From assembly GCF_000014805.1 (NCBI RefSeq), contig NC_008570.1:87501-151500 (forward strand): DNA of 64,000 nt. Reading direction: 5' to 3'. Each line of letters begins with the position of its first letter. Position 1 is the first letter of the stretch. Origin of the DNA: Aeromonas hydrophila subsp. hydrophila ATCC 7966 (lineage in GTDB: Bacteria; Pseudomonadota; Gammaproteobacteria; Enterobacterales; Aeromonadaceae). The notes under the pieces were generated by a model. The model ran no database searches, was not told the DNA's origin, and saw only the letters and a list, made by a program, of their open reading frames with translations. This document shows positions 36,987 through 48,460 of the stretch, piece by piece. Position numbers and translations under genes: made by a program.

Positions 36987-38108
36987 TTATTTGACTTGAG
37001 TGGAGGTACCGTCGGCGTGCCACTGGAACACACCGAATTCAAAGCCTTTCAGGTCGCCACTCGGAGCCCAGCTCAGGGTGCCCATGACGGTATCGATCGG
37101 TGCGGCCTTGATGGCGGCAGCAACGGCAGCCGGGTCATCCTCACCCGCCTTGGCGATACCGGCAGCCAGGGTTTGCACCGCGGCATAGGTGGTCCACACG
37201 AACGGACCGGAGGAGTCCTGGCCCTTGGCCTTGAACGCAGCCACCAGCGGGGCGTTGGCCGGCACCAGATCATATTTGTTCGGCAGGGTCACCAGCAGGC
37301 CTTCGGAGGCTGGGCCGCCGATGGCGGAGATGTCCTTGTTGCCGACCCCTTCCGGACCCATGAACTTGGCCTTGAGGCCCTTCTCGCCAGCCTGACGCAG
37401 GATCAGACCCAGCTCGGGGTGATAACCACCGTAGTAGACGAAGTCGACGTTCTCTTTTTGCAGCTTGGCGATCAGGGCAGAGAAGTCCTTGTCGCCGGCG
37501 GTGATGCCTTCAAACGCCACCACCTTGACGCCGGCCTTGTCCAGCGCCGCTTTCACGCTGGAGGCGATGCCTTCGCCGTACTGTTTCTTGTCGTGAATGA
37601 CGGCCACGCGCTTGGGCTTGACCTGCTCGATGATGTACTTGGCGGCAGTCGGACCCTGGTCGCTGTCCAGGCCGATGGTACGCAGCACCAACTGATAGCC
37701 GCGCTCGGTGATCTTGGGGTTGGTGGAGGCCGGAGTGACCATCAGCACGCCTTCATCTTCATAGATGTCGGAAGCGGGCAGGGTGTTGTCGGAGCAAAGG
37801 TGGCCGACCACGAACTTGACGCCGTCGTTGATCACCTTGTTGGCGACCGCCACGGCCTGCTTGGGATCGCAGGCGTCGTCATAGATGACGGCTTCGATCT
37901 GCTTGCCCTTGATGCCACCGGCCTTGTTGATCTGCTCGACTGCCATCTTGCCGCCGGTGAACTGCATGTCGCCGTACTGGGCGACCGGGCCGGTGACCGG
38001 ACCGGCGATGCCGATCTTGATTGTGTCCGCCGCGTGGACCAGTGATACCGATCCGAACAGGGCCATAGAAACCGCTGTCCTGACTGCCATTTTGCTCAAC
38101 TTATTCAT
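36987..38108 (-). CDS. livK: Branched-chain amino acid-binding periplasmic protein LivK/LivJ
   Basis: 373 residues with signal peptide MNKLSKMAVRTAVSMALFGSVSLVHA and a periplasmic type I binding fold (DTIKIGIAGPVTGPVAQYGDMQFTGGKMAVEQINKAGGIKG, YDDACDPKQAVAVANKVI, VVGHLCSDNTLPASDIYEDEG, TPASTNPKITERGYQLVLRT). The paired cysteines in DDACDP and HLCS are as in E. coli LivJ/LivK. AAGGGA precedes the ATG. First gene of the liv operon. Confidence 0.95.
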   Translation of the reverse strand: MNKLSKMAVRTAVSMALFGSVSLVHAADTIKIGIAGPVTGPVAQYGDMQFTGGKMAVEQINKAGGIKGKQIEAVIYDDACDPKQAVAVANKVINDGVKFVVGHLCSDNTLPASDIYEDEGVLMVTPASTNPKITERGYQLVLRTIGLDSDQGPTAAKYIIEQVKPKRVAVIHDKKQYGEGIASSVKAALDKAGVKVVAFEGITAGDKDFSALIAKLQKENVDFVYYGGYHPELGLILRQAGEKGLKAKFMGPEGVGNKDISAIGGPASEGLLVTLPNKYDLVPANAPLVAAFKAKGQDSSGPFVWTTYAAVQTLAAGIAKAGEDDPAAVAAAIKAAPIDTVMGTLSWAPSGDLKGFEFGVFQWHADGTSTQVK

Positions 38109-38417
38109 CGATTCGTCCCTTAATCAGTGGATTGTTTCATTTTCCGTGTGCCATTCCGAACCGTGATCCCGCCAGTCCGGCAATAGGTATGGTTCTATCA
38201 TTCCTCGCTGGGCAATAACAAGCTGTTAAAGATACTAACCAGAGAGGGTGGAATAGTGCTTTTTTGAAACAAATAACCAATATTGAAATCTGATTTAGAT
38301 ATTGATGCTAAAGGTGTTGATTAACATCTTCTCAACAAGGTGTGCTTTCGATAAATGATAGATGAAAAAACTGACGATATTTTACCCTGACACTGCTCCC
38401 ATTTTGACCAAAATCCG

Positions 38418-38427
38418 TTTGCGCAAA
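38418..38427. promoter_or_regulatory. Candidate LacI-family operator
   Basis: Perfect 10-bp palindrome TTTGCGCAAA centred on CpG, the usual architecture of LacI-family operators, 28 nt upstream of a -35 element and 117 nt before the regulator gene. Possible autoregulatory site; unproven. Confidence 0.35.
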
Positions 38428-38455
38428 TAGAAATGAGCGCCTAGATTAGCCAGCA

Positions 38456-38486
38456 TTGACAATTCATTGGCAGTGCTCGTTAAAAT
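38456..38486 (+). promoter_or_regulatory. Probable sigma-70 promoter of the LacI-type gene
   Basis: Perfect -35 TTGACA (38456-38461), 19-nt spacer, -10 TAAAAT (38481-38486; five of six consensus bases). The spacer is slightly long. Confidence 0.5.
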
Positions 38487-38543
38487 CAAGCCTTTATTCG
38501 GGAAATCTGCTAATGTTCCGCCTTTGATCTTCAGGAGACAGAG

Positions 38544-39548
38544 ATGGCCACTATCAAGGATGTCGCCTCCCGCGCAGGCGTATCCATCTCCACCGTCTCA
38601 CATGTACTCAATCACACCCGTCGGGTCAGCGAAGACGCAACCCAAAAAGTGCTTGAGGCGGTGGCAGAACTCAACTACGCGCCCAACTCGGTAGCGCGCA
38701 GCCTCAAGATAAACTCGACCAAGACCATCGGCATGCTGGTGACCACCAGTGCCAACCCCTTCTTTGCGGAAGTGGTGCAAGGGGTGGAGGCGTACTGCTT
38801 CGAGCAGGGCTACAGCCTGATCCTCTGCAATACCGAGAACCAGCCGCCCCGTCAGCAGCACTACCTGCGCATGCTGATGGAGAAGCGGGTCGACGGTCTG
38901 CTGGTGTTGGGAACCGACATCGATACCCCGCTGCGCGACATGCTGCGCATCCATAAGAACGTGCCGCAAGTGGTGCTGGACTGGGGTACCGAGTGTGACT
39001 TTGCCAACGTCATCAACGACAACGCCCGCATCGGTGCGCGCCTGGCCGTGCGCCACCTGCTGGAGCAGGGTCACCGCGACATCGTCTGCATCACGGGTCA
39101 ATTGGCCAAGCCGACCACCCAGCAGCGGCTGGACGGGGTGCGCGATGCCCTGGGCGAGCAGGGGCTGACCCTGAAAGACGAGCAGATCTTCGAAGGGGAT
39201 TACGAGAGCCAGAGCGGATTCGATGCCATGCAGCGGATCCTGGCCCTCAAGCCGCGGCCGACCGCGGTGTTTGCCTTCGACGATCCCATGGCGATCGGCG
39301 CCATCTGCGCCGCCTGGGAAGCCGGGGTCAAGGTGCCGGACGATATCTCCATGATCGGTTATGACGACGTGGAGATGGCGCGCTTCTCCAGCCCGCCGCT
39401 GACCACCATTCGCCACCCCAAGGCCGAGCTCGGTCTGCTGGCGGTGCAGCAGCTGGTGAGCCGGATCCGCAACAAGGAGCTGGAAGTCGAATCGATGACG
39501 GTCCAGCCGGAGCTGATCGTCCGCCGCTCGGTCAAGTCCCTGCGCTGA
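38544..39548 (+). CDS. LacI-family transcriptional regulator (PurR/RbsR-like)
   Basis: 334 residues. N-terminal helix-turn-helix ATIKDVASRAGVSISTVSHVLNHTRRVSEDA, hinge SPNS-like segment NYAPNSVARSLKIN, and a periplasmic-binding-like core (TIGMLVTTSANPFFAEVVQGVEAYCFEQGYSLILCNTENQ ... KRVDGLLVLGTD ... GYDDVEMARFSSPPLTTIRHPKAELG). The DNA-binding and core sequences sit between E. coli PurR and RbsR, and the end ELIVRRSVKSL is PurR-like. Effector (purine, ribose or other) cannot be fixed. AGGAG lies 6 nt before the ATG. No rbs or pur genes are adjacent. Confidence 0.88.
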   Translation: MATIKDVASRAGVSISTVSHVLNHTRRVSEDATQKVLEAVAELNYAPNSVARSLKINSTKTIGMLVTTSANPFFAEVVQGVEAYCFEQGYSLILCNTENQPPRQQHYLRMLMEKRVDGLLVLGTDIDTPLRDMLRIHKNVPQVVLDWGTECDFANVINDNARIGARLAVRHLLEQGHRDIVCITGQLAKPTTQQRLDGVRDALGEQGLTLKDEQIFEGDYESQSGFDAMQRILALKPRPTAVFAFDDPMAIGAICAAWEAGVKVPDDISMIGYDDVEMARFSSPPLTTIRHPKAELGLLAVQQLVSRIRNKELEVESMTVQPELIVRRSVKSLR

Positions 39549-39575
39549 TCGCGCCACGGCATAGCCATCAACAAG

Positions 39576-39608
39576 AAAACCCCCTCGCCAGCGAGGGGGT
39601 TTTTGTTT
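39576..39608. terminator. Bidirectional terminator, copy 1 of a repeated element
   Basis: AAAACCCCCTCG, loop CCAG, CGAGGGGGTTTT then TGTTT. Serves the LacI-type gene and the convergent glucosidase gene. The CCCCCTCGCCAGCGAGGGGG core plus TTTTTGTTT recurs at 43551-43579. Confidence 0.85.
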
Positions 39609-39617
39609 GGCCCGCGT

Positions 39618-42526
<2,909 letters not shown>

Positions 42527-42810
42527 ATAGCGTCCCTTTTTATTAGAGAATTGTCTGACTGCTGTTGTCGTATTGCTGAATTGAACCTAACAACAAGCGA
42601 TCAGGCCCTCATGAAATATGTGGTGGTTATGTGATCCGGCGCATGCACTTATTTAGACAAAGAGATCTAAATTTTGCGATATTGTTGTACGTCTTGTTTT
42701 TGTGACGTTTTTATCGGGTTATTTGAATTTAAAATTGTTTATTTTCAGCTGGTTGAAATAAAGGCGATCGAATTGGTCGCCACCCGGGCTGGGTAAAGAG
42801 AGGTCTAGCT
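42527..42810. promoter_or_regulatory. Divergent control region, PTS operon / GntR gene
   Basis: 284 nt, markedly AT-rich between 42640 and 42760. It must contain both promoters. The only well-defined signal is the inverted repeat listed separately; TGTGA half-sites at about 42630 and 42702 could be CRP half-sites but lack a partner. Confidence 0.4.
42651..42672. promoter_or_regulatory. Inverted repeat, candidate GntR operator
   Basis: ATTTAGA - CAAAGAGA - TCTAAAT: perfect 7-bp arms around an 8-bp spacer, located 125 nt upstream of the EIICB start and 139 nt upstream of the gntR start. Fits a dimeric regulator controlling the divergent genes. Confidence 0.5.
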
Positions 42811-43518
42811 GTGATCTACAAATCGGTGGCGGATCGGTTGCGTATCCGGGTCAACGGGGCGGATTGCCGGGTGGGGGATGTCCTGCCGAGCGAGAAAACC
42901 CTGGCGAGTCAGTTCGGGGTATCGCGGATGACGGTGCGCAAGGCGGTGGACATGCTGATCGAGTGGGGGCTGGTGGAGCGGCGCCATGGCAGCGGCACCT
43001 ACGTGACCAAGAAGGACGTGCAGCACGAGACCAAGGGGCTGAGCGGTTTCACCGAGCTGATGCGTGAACAGGGCCGCAGCCTGACCAGCGAGGTGCTGGA
43101 GTTTCGCACCATGCCGGCCCCGCCCGCCATCGCCAGCCAGCTCAGGATCAAGGTGAACGAGCCGGTCTACTTTTCCAATCGGGTGCGCTCGGTGGACGGC
43201 CGGGCCCTGCTGGTGGAGGAGAGCTACATGCCGGTGCGGCTGTTTCGCACCCTCTCGGTGGCCCATCTGGAGGGATCCAAGTTCGCCTACATCGAGAACG
43301 AGTGCCAGCTCCCCATCGCCGGCAACTACGAGAGCTTCAGCGCCGTGCTGGCCGACCGGCGCATGGCCGAGCTGCTGCACATCGAGCAGGGGGCGCCCAT
43401 CCTGCGGCTCACCTCGCTCTCATACGGTGAGAACGGCGAGTTTCTCAACTACTCCATCATGTTCCGCAATGCCAACGACTATCACGTCGACTACCACCTG
43501 CGCCGCGCCCGCGGCTAA
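42811..43518 (+). CDS. GntR-family regulator, HutC/UTRA subfamily
   Basis: 235 residues. N-terminal winged helix (YKSVADRLRIRVNGADCRVGDVLPSEKTLASQFGVSRMTVRKAVDMLIEWGLVERRHGSGTYV) and a C-terminal UTRA effector domain (GLSGFTELMREQGR ... VYFSNRVRSVDGRALLVEESYMP). Starts at GTG with GAGAGG 7 nt upstream. Divergent from the alpha-glucoside PTS operon, so it most likely responds to a phosphorylated sugar and represses that operon. Confidence 0.88.
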   Translation: MIYKSVADRLRIRVNGADCRVGDVLPSEKTLASQFGVSRMTVRKAVDMLIEWGLVERRHGSGTYVTKKDVQHETKGLSGFTELMREQGRSLTSEVLEFRTMPAPPAIASQLRIKVNEPVYFSNRVRSVDGRALLVEESYMPVRLFRTLSVAHLEGSKFAYIENECQLPIAGNYESFSAVLADRRMAELLHIEQGAPILRLTSLSYGENGEFLNYSIMFRNANDYHVDYHLRRARG

Positions 43519-43550
43519 CCTACCCCCTCATCTTGCTATGTATGCCAACC

Positions 43551-43579
43551 CCCTCGCCAGCGAGGGGGTTTTTGTTTGA
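43551..43579. terminator. Bidirectional terminator, copy 2 of a repeated element
   Basis: CCCCCTCG, loop CCAG, CGAGGGGG followed by TTTTTGTTT, identical in its core to the copy at 39576-39608. Serves gntR and the convergent norR. Confidence 0.85.
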
Positions 43580-43598
43580 TGGGCCCTGAATGGACGCC

Positions 43599-45125
43599 TC
43601 AGGCCTTGAGGCCGAGCCGCTTGGCGAGGCGGTGCAGGTTGCCGCTGTCGAGCTCCAGTGCGCGGGCGGTAGCGGCCCAGTTGCCGTTGTGGGCGGCCAG
43701 GGTCTGCTCGATCAGCGCAAGCTGGAAGGCGTCGGTGGCGGCCCGCAGGCCGAGGCCGCCGGGCAAGGGGGTCATTGGCGCCATGGCGGGGCTGGTGGAG
43801 GGGGGCAGGGGGCCGGCCGCCAGGTTGAAGTGATGGCTGGCGAGAGTCGGGGTCTGGCTGCCCTGTTCGGCCCGCGCCAGCACGGCGGCGCGGTGGATGG
43901 CGTGCTCGAGTTCCCGCACGTTGCCGGGCCAGTCGTGGCGCTCGAGCAGTTGCAGCGCCTGTGGCTGGATGCGCAGCTGCTCCAGCCCCAGGCTGAGCCG
44001 GCAGCGCTCGCAAAAATAACCGGCCAGCAGGGGAATGTCGCCGGGGCGCTCGCGCAGTGCCGGGGCGTGGATCGGAAACACGCTCAGCCGGTGGTAGAGG
44101 TCGGCCCGGAACTGCCCCTCGACCACCGCCTGCTTCAGATCCCGGTTGGTGGCCGCCAGGATGCGCACGTTCACCTTGAGCGGGGTGTCGTCACCGATCC
44201 GCTGCAGATCGCCGTATTGCAGCACTCGCAGCAGCTTGGCCTGCAGCGGCAGGGAGAGCTCGCCGATCTCATCGAGGAACAGGGTGCCCTGATCCGCCAG
44301 CTCGAACTTGCCCGCCCGGTTGTGGATGGCGCCGGTGAAGGCTCCCTTCACGTGGCCGAACAGCTCACTTTCGGCCACCGACTCCGGCAGGGCGGCGCAG
44401 TTGAGGTAGACCAGCGGGGCCTTGGCGCGCTGAGAGCCGCGATGCACCGCCTTGGCGATCAGCTCCTTGCCGACCCCGGTCTCCCCCAGGATCAGCACGT
44501 TCAGCTCCGAGTTCGCCACCACCTCGATCTCGTGGCGCAGCCGGGCCATGGCGGGGGACTGGCCGATCATCTCCGGCTGCTCAGGGCCGGGCCGTGTGCC
44601 GGGGACCAGCGGCTCGCTGCTCTGGCGGGCGAGCCGCTCCAGCAGCAGGGCGTTGTTGAGGGCGGCGGCGGCCAGGGCGCCTACCAGCCGCAGCTCCTCA
44701 TCGCTGATGGCGTCGAACTGGGTCGGGTTCATGCCGTCTATGGTCAGCGCACCGATCAGCGCCTGATCCGAGAACAGCGGCAGACCGACGCAGGCGTGCA
44801 CCTTGAAGTCGTCGTGATCCGGCAGCAGGCCGTCATAGGGGTCGGGCAGGCTGCTGTCGGCGGGGAAGCGCACCACGTCGCCGGCGCGGGCGATGGCCTC
44901 CATGCGCGGGTGATCCTTGAGGGCGAAGCGGCGCCCCAGCACGTCCTGCATCAGGCCGTCGATGGCCAGCGGGATGAACTGGCCCCCCTCGTAGCGCAGC
45001 AGGGCCGAGGCATCCGAGTTCAGCAGGCTGCGCACGCTCTGGATCAGGCGGTGGAAGCGGTCCTGATGGGAGATGCCGAGTTGCAGGTCGAGGGCGATGC
45101 GCGCCAGGCTGTCGGTCGAGATCAC
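43599..45125 (-). CDS. norR: NO-responsive sigma-54 activator NorR
   Basis: 508 residues: N-terminal GAF domain (non-haem iron NO sensor in E. coli), central AAA+ domain with Walker A GETGVGKE, sigma-54 contact loop GAFTGA at 261-266, Walker [14 protein letters not shown] and [13 protein letters not shown], and a C-terminal Fis-type helix-turn-helix ([25 protein letters not shown]). Starts with GTG; the first NorR site lies only 7 nt upstream, consistent with the autorepression known in E. coli. Divergent from norVW. Confidence 0.95.
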   Translation of the reverse strand: MISTDSLARIALDLQLGISHQDRFHRLIQSVRSLLNSDASALLRYEGGQFIPLAIDGLMQDVLGRRFALKDHPRMEAIARAGDVVRFPADSSLPDPYDGLLPDHDDFKVHACVGLPLFSDQALIGALTIDGMNPTQFDAISDEELRLVGALAAAALNNALLLERLARQSSEPLVPGTRPGPEQPEMIGQSPAMARLRHEIEVVANSELNVLILGETGVGKELIAKAVHRGSQRAKAPLVYLNCAALPESVAESELFGHVKGAFTGAIHNRAGKFELADQGTLFLDEIGELSLPLQAKLLRVLQYGDLQRIGDDTPLKVNVRILAATNRDLKQAVVEGQFRADLYHRLSVFPIHAPALRERPGDIPLLAGYFCERCRLSLGLEQLRIQPQALQLLERHDWPGNVRELEHAIHRAAVLARAEQGSQTPTLASHHFNLAAGPLPPSTSPAMAPMTPLPGGLGLRAATDAFQLALIEQTLAAHNGNWAATARALELDSGNLHRLAKRLGLKA

Positions 45126-45131
45126 GATGAT

Positions 45132-45144
45132 TGTCCAAATGACA
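45132..45144. promoter_or_regulatory. NorR binding site 1
   Basis: TGTCCAAATGACA, an inverted repeat of TGTC/GACA matching the GTC...GAC core of NorR enhancers. Confidence 0.75.
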
Positions 45145-45176
45145 GTGTGTTTGTGTTTTTGACTATAATTAGTGGT

Positions 45177-45189
45177 TGTCTAAATGACA
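45177..45189. promoter_or_regulatory. NorR binding site 2
   Basis: TGTCTAAATGACA, differing from site 1 at one base and placed 45 bp downstream of it. Confidence 0.75.
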
Positions 45190-45204
45190 ATGAAAGATTT
45201 GAGT

Positions 45205-45217
45205 TGTCAATAAAAAC
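45205..45217. promoter_or_regulatory. NorR binding site 3 (degenerate)
   Basis: TGTCAATAAAAAC keeps the left TGTC half but has a poor right half; three sites precede E. coli norV, so this is the likely third. Confidence 0.45.
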
Positions 45218-45230
45218 AACATGTTATGAG

Positions 45231-45248
45231 TTGGCACATCCTCTGCAA
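45231..45248 (+). promoter_or_regulatory. Sigma-54 promoter of norVW
   Basis: TTGGCACATCCTCTGCAA has the -24 GG and -12 GC separated by exactly 10 nt, as in the TGGCAC-N5-TTGC consensus. Predicted start point lies about 12 nt past the GC, near 45258, leaving a leader of about 38 nt before norV. Confidence 0.85.
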
Positions 45249-45295
45249 TAGCTGGTTCAGTCGAACATACACTATTGCATTCGAGGAACTGCCTG

Positions 45296-46783
45296 ATGAG
45301 CATTCACGTCAAGAACAACATCCACTGGGTCGGCCAACGGGACTGGGAGGTACGCGACTTCCACGGTACCGAGTACAAGACCCACAAGGGCACCAGCTAC
45401 AACAGCTATCTCATCCGCGAAGGGAAGAACGTGCTGATCGACACCGTCGATCACAAGTTCAGCCGCGAGTTCGTGCAGAACCTGGCGGCCGAGATCGATC
45501 TCGCCACCATCGACTATGTGGTGATCAACCACGCCGAAGAGGATCACGCCGGCGCCCTGACCGAGCTGATGGCCCGCATCCCAGGCACCCCCATCTACTG
45601 CACCCACAACGCCATCGACTCCATCACCGGCCATCATCACCACCCGGAGTGGAACTTCCACCCGGTCAAGACCGGTGACAGCCTGGACATCGGCAACGGC
45701 AAGCAGCTGGTATTCATCGAGACCCCCATGCTGCACTGGCCCGACAGCATGATGACCTATATGACCGAGGATGCGGTGCTGTTCTCCAACGACGCCTTCG
45801 GCCAGCACTACTGCGACGAGCACCTGTTCAACGACGAGGTGGATCAGACCGAGCTGATGGAGCAGTGCCAGCGTTACTACGCCAACATCCTCACCCCCTT
45901 CAGCCCGCTGGTGACCGCCAAGATCAAGGAGGTGCTGGGCTTCAACCTGCCGGTGAGCATGGTGGCTACCTCCCACGGCATCGTCTGGCGCGAGGACCCC
46001 ACCCAGATCATCCTGAAATACCTGGAGTGGGCCGACCACTATCAGGAAGACCGCATCACCCTGTTCTACGACTCCATGTCCAACAACACCCGCATGATGG
46101 CCGACGCCATCGCCCAGGGCATCCACGAGGTGGACCCCGGCGTGGCGGTGAAGATCTACAACGTGGCCCGCCACGACAAGAACGAGATCCTGACTCAGGT
46201 GTTCCGCTCCAAGGGGATACTGGTGGGATCCTCCACCATGAACAACGTCATGATGCCTAAGGTGGCGGGCATGCTCGAAGAGATCACCGGCCTGCGTTTT
46301 CGCAACAAGCGCGCCTCGGCCTTCGGCAGCTACGGCTGGACCGGCGGTGCGGTGGACCGCATCCAGACCCGGCTGATGGATGCGGGCTTCGACATCAGCA
46401 TCTCCCTCAAGGCCAAGTGGCGCCCGGATGGCTCGGCGCTGGCCGAGTGCCGCGAGCACGGCCGTCAGCTCGCCCGTCAGTGGGCACTGCATCCGCTGGA
46501 CGCGCCCCGCCCGCTCGCCACCACTCAGGCGACGCCTGCCCCTGAGATGCCTGCGGCCGTGACTGCGGCGCCGAAAGCCACAGCGGCTGCCGCCGAATGG
46601 GACGACGACCAGGCCATGCTCTGCACCGTCTGCCAGTGGGTCTATGACCCGGCCCAGGGCGAGCCGGATCAGCTGGTGGCGCCGGGCACCCCCTGGGCCC
46701 AGGTACCGGACAGCTTCCTCTGCCCCGGCTGCGGTATCGGCAAGGAGGTATTCGAACCCTGCGCCGTGGAGGCCTGTGTATGA
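45296..46783 (+). CDS. norV: Anaerobic nitric oxide reductase flavorubredoxin NorV
   Basis: 495 residues: N-terminal beta-lactamase-like diiron domain (metal motif [10 protein letters not shown], later [13 protein letters not shown] and [11 protein letters not shown]), flavodoxin domain ([29 protein letters not shown]), an Ala/Pro linker, and a C-terminal rubredoxin with [10 protein letters not shown] and CPGCG. Reduces NO to N2O in the cytosol. The ATG at 45296 follows GAGGA by 8 nt; an upstream in-frame start at 45275 adds seven residues not in the family. Confidence 0.96.
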   Translation: MSIHVKNNIHWVGQRDWEVRDFHGTEYKTHKGTSYNSYLIREGKNVLIDTVDHKFSREFVQNLAAEIDLATIDYVVINHAEEDHAGALTELMARIPGTPIYCTHNAIDSITGHHHHPEWNFHPVKTGDSLDIGNGKQLVFIETPMLHWPDSMMTYMTEDAVLFSNDAFGQHYCDEHLFNDEVDQTELMEQCQRYYANILTPFSPLVTAKIKEVLGFNLPVSMVATSHGIVWREDPTQIILKYLEWADHYQEDRITLFYDSMSNNTRMMADAIAQGIHEVDPGVAVKIYNVARHDKNEILTQVFRSKGILVGSSTMNNVMMPKVAGMLEEITGLRFRNKRASAFGSYGWTGGAVDRIQTRLMDAGFDISISLKAKWRPDGSALAECREHGRQLARQWALHPLDAPRPLATTQATPAPEMPAAVTAAPKATAAAAEWDDDQAMLCTVCQWVYDPAQGEPDQLVAPGTPWAQVPDSFLCPGCGIGKEVFEPCAVEACV

Positions 46784-47946
46784 GCACAACAACGCAGAGT
46801 GACGCCGGCATCAGCCGGGAGATAGTGGTGATCGGCAGCGGCTTCGCCGCCCAGCAGCTGGTCAAGAGCCTGCGCAAGCTGGATGCCGAGCAGCCCATCC
46901 GTCTCATCACCGCCGACAGCGGTGACGAGTACAACAAGCCCGACTTGAGCCACGTGGTGAGCCGGGGCTGCGCCGCCGCAGCCATGACCCGCCAGAGCGG
47001 CAGCGACTTTGCCGAGCAGCAGCGCATCGCGCTGCTGCCCCACTGCCCGGTGCTTGGCATAGATCCCGTCCGGCGGTTGGTGCTGACCGAGCAGGGGGAA
47101 TTCCCCTATGGCCAGCTGGTGCTGGCCACCGGTGCCAGTGCGGTACGCCCCGAGCTGCCGGGCAGCGAGCATCTGGTCACCCTCAACAGCCAGCAGGAGT
47201 ATGCCGCCGTCGAGGGGGCAATCCAGCAGGCCCGCCGCATTCTGGTGCTGGGGGCCGGCCTCATCGGCTGCGAGCTGGCGATGGACATGGCGAGCGATGG
47301 CCGCGAGGTCACCCTGCTGGATCTGGCCGACAGCCCGCTCAGTGCCCTGCTGCCCGCCACCCTGACCCAGCCGCTGCAACAGGCGCTGCGCAGCCAGGGG
47401 GTCAGCCTGCAGTTCGGGACAGGTCTCGCCAGGATAGACGGCCAGCCGGGCGATGGCTGGCGGGTGACTCTGACCGATGGCCGCACCAGTGAGCAGGATC
47501 TGGTGATCGCCGCGATCGGCCTGCGGCCGAATCTGGCCCTGGCCCGCGGGGCCGGGCTGGCCGTGGAGCGCGGTATCCTGGTCGGCGATCGGCTGCAGAC
47601 CAGCGACCCCCATATCTTCGCGCTGGGGGATTGCGTGCAGTGGCAGGGTCAGCTGCTCCCCTTCCTGCAACCAATCGTGCTGGGGGCCAATGCGCTGGCA
47701 CGCACCCTGCTCGGCACGCCGACCCCGCTGGCCCTGCCGCCCATGCTGGTGAAGGTGAAGACGCCGCGCTACCCGCTGCAACTGGCGGGCCGCACCCAGG
47801 GTGAAGATCTCGCCTGGCAGTGCCGCTGGAACAGCCACGGCATGGTGGCCGAGGCGCGCGACCAAGCCGGCGAGCTGTGCGGTTTCGTGGTGGGGGGCGA
47901 TCAGATGAGCGCCGCCTTCCCGCTGCTGCGTCAGCTGCCCCGTTAA
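46780..47946 (+). CDS. norW: NADH:flavorubredoxin reductase NorW
   Basis: 388-residue FAD/NAD(P)-disulfide-type reductase delivering electrons to NorV. FAD site [21 protein letters not shown] site [22 protein letters not shown], and FAD-binding [10 protein letters not shown]. Overlaps norV by 4 nt (ATGA). Confidence 0.95.
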   Translation: MSTTTQSDAGISREIVVIGSGFAAQQLVKSLRKLDAEQPIRLITADSGDEYNKPDLSHVVSRGCAAAAMTRQSGSDFAEQQRIALLPHCPVLGIDPVRRLVLTEQGEFPYGQLVLATGASAVRPELPGSEHLVTLNSQQEYAAVEGAIQQARRILVLGAGLIGCELAMDMASDGREVTLLDLADSPLSALLPATLTQPLQQALRSQGVSLQFGTGLARIDGQPGDGWRVTLTDGRTSEQDLVIAAIGLRPNLALARGAGLAVERGILVGDRLQTSDPHIFALGDCVQWQGQLLPFLQPIVLGANALARTLLGTPTPLALPPMLVKVKTPRYPLQLAGRTQGEDLAWQCRWNSHGMVAEARDQAGELCGFVVGGDQMSAAFPLLRQLPR

Positions 47947-47962
47947 CCCCTTTCATTGCACC

Positions 47963-47980
47963 GGCCGGGTCGACCCGGCC
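47963..47980. repeat. Perfect 18-bp palindrome between norW and the YeaR-like gene
   Basis: GGCCGGGTCGACCCGGCC, uninterrupted, in the 51-nt intercistronic gap. Could form a short GC-rich hairpin in mRNA or be a protein site; no T-run follows, so read-through into the next gene is expected. Confidence 0.6.
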
Positions 47981-47997
47981 ATCTGAGGAGAACCGAT

Positions 47998-48339
47998 ATG
48001 GCCATGCAACTGATTCCGTCTCACTGGGTAGTGCGCCGCTCCACCCCCTTCTTCACCCGCCAGAACGTGCCCCAGGCCCTGCTCACCCACCACAACACCG
48101 CGGCCGGGGTGTTCGGCCAGCTCTGCGTGATGGAGGGGACCGTCACCTATCACGGCTTTGCCGACGAACAGGCCGAGGAACCCGAGATAAGCCTGGTGAT
48201 CCGGGCCGGGGAGTTTGCCACCAGCCCGCCCCAGTACTGGCACAGGGTCGAGCTGTCGGAGGATGCCCGCTTCAACATCCACTTCTGGGCCGAGCAGGCC
48301 GAATCCGACCAGCCGCTGTTCAACAGCCGCAAGGCATAA
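47998..48339 (+). CDS. YeaR-like DUF1971 protein
   Basis: 113-residue small cupin-like protein. It matches E. coli YeaR over its length: PSHWVVRRSTPFFTRQNVPQALLTHHNT, GVFGQLCVMEGTVTYHGFAD and FATSPPQYWHRVELSEDARFNIHFW. The related TehB N-terminal domain suggests small-ligand binding. In E. coli yeaR is induced by nitrate and NO (NarL, NsrR). Here it follows norW on the same strand, with AGGAG 7 nt before the ATG, so it probably belongs to the nor operon. Precise function unknown. Confidence 0.82.
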   Translation: MAMQLIPSHWVVRRSTPFFTRQNVPQALLTHHNTAAGVFGQLCVMEGTVTYHGFADEQAEEPEISLVIRAGEFATSPPQYWHRVELSEDARFNIHFWAEQAESDQPLFNSRKA

Positions 48340-48460
48340 GGTGCAACCATGGGGAGGGGCATTGGGCGCAAATGTCCCCCTCTGCCCATGCAGATCAAAA
48401 TAATCAATTCAGATGTCCGTTATCCTTGCCGCCAGTGGTGGATGAGGCAGTGAGGGAAAC

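Larger units (their letters stand above)
38109..38543. promoter_or_regulatory. Divergent control region, livK / LacI-type regulator
   Basis: 435 nt with no gene. AT-rich in the centre (about 38220-38380). It holds the livK promoter on the minus strand, which I could not place, and the regulator promoter and palindrome listed separately. Lrp control of liv genes is known in E. coli, but its degenerate site cannot be called by eye. Confidence 0.4.

Noticed and set aside
42625..42715. CRP sites in the PTS/gntR intergenic region
   Set aside because: Two TGTGA half-sites occur but neither has a TCACA partner at the right spacing.
48382..48400. FNR-like site GATCAAAATAATCAA before the NapH-like gene
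   Set aside because: The two half-sites are direct rather than inverted, so the TTGAT-N4-ATCAA palindrome is not met.
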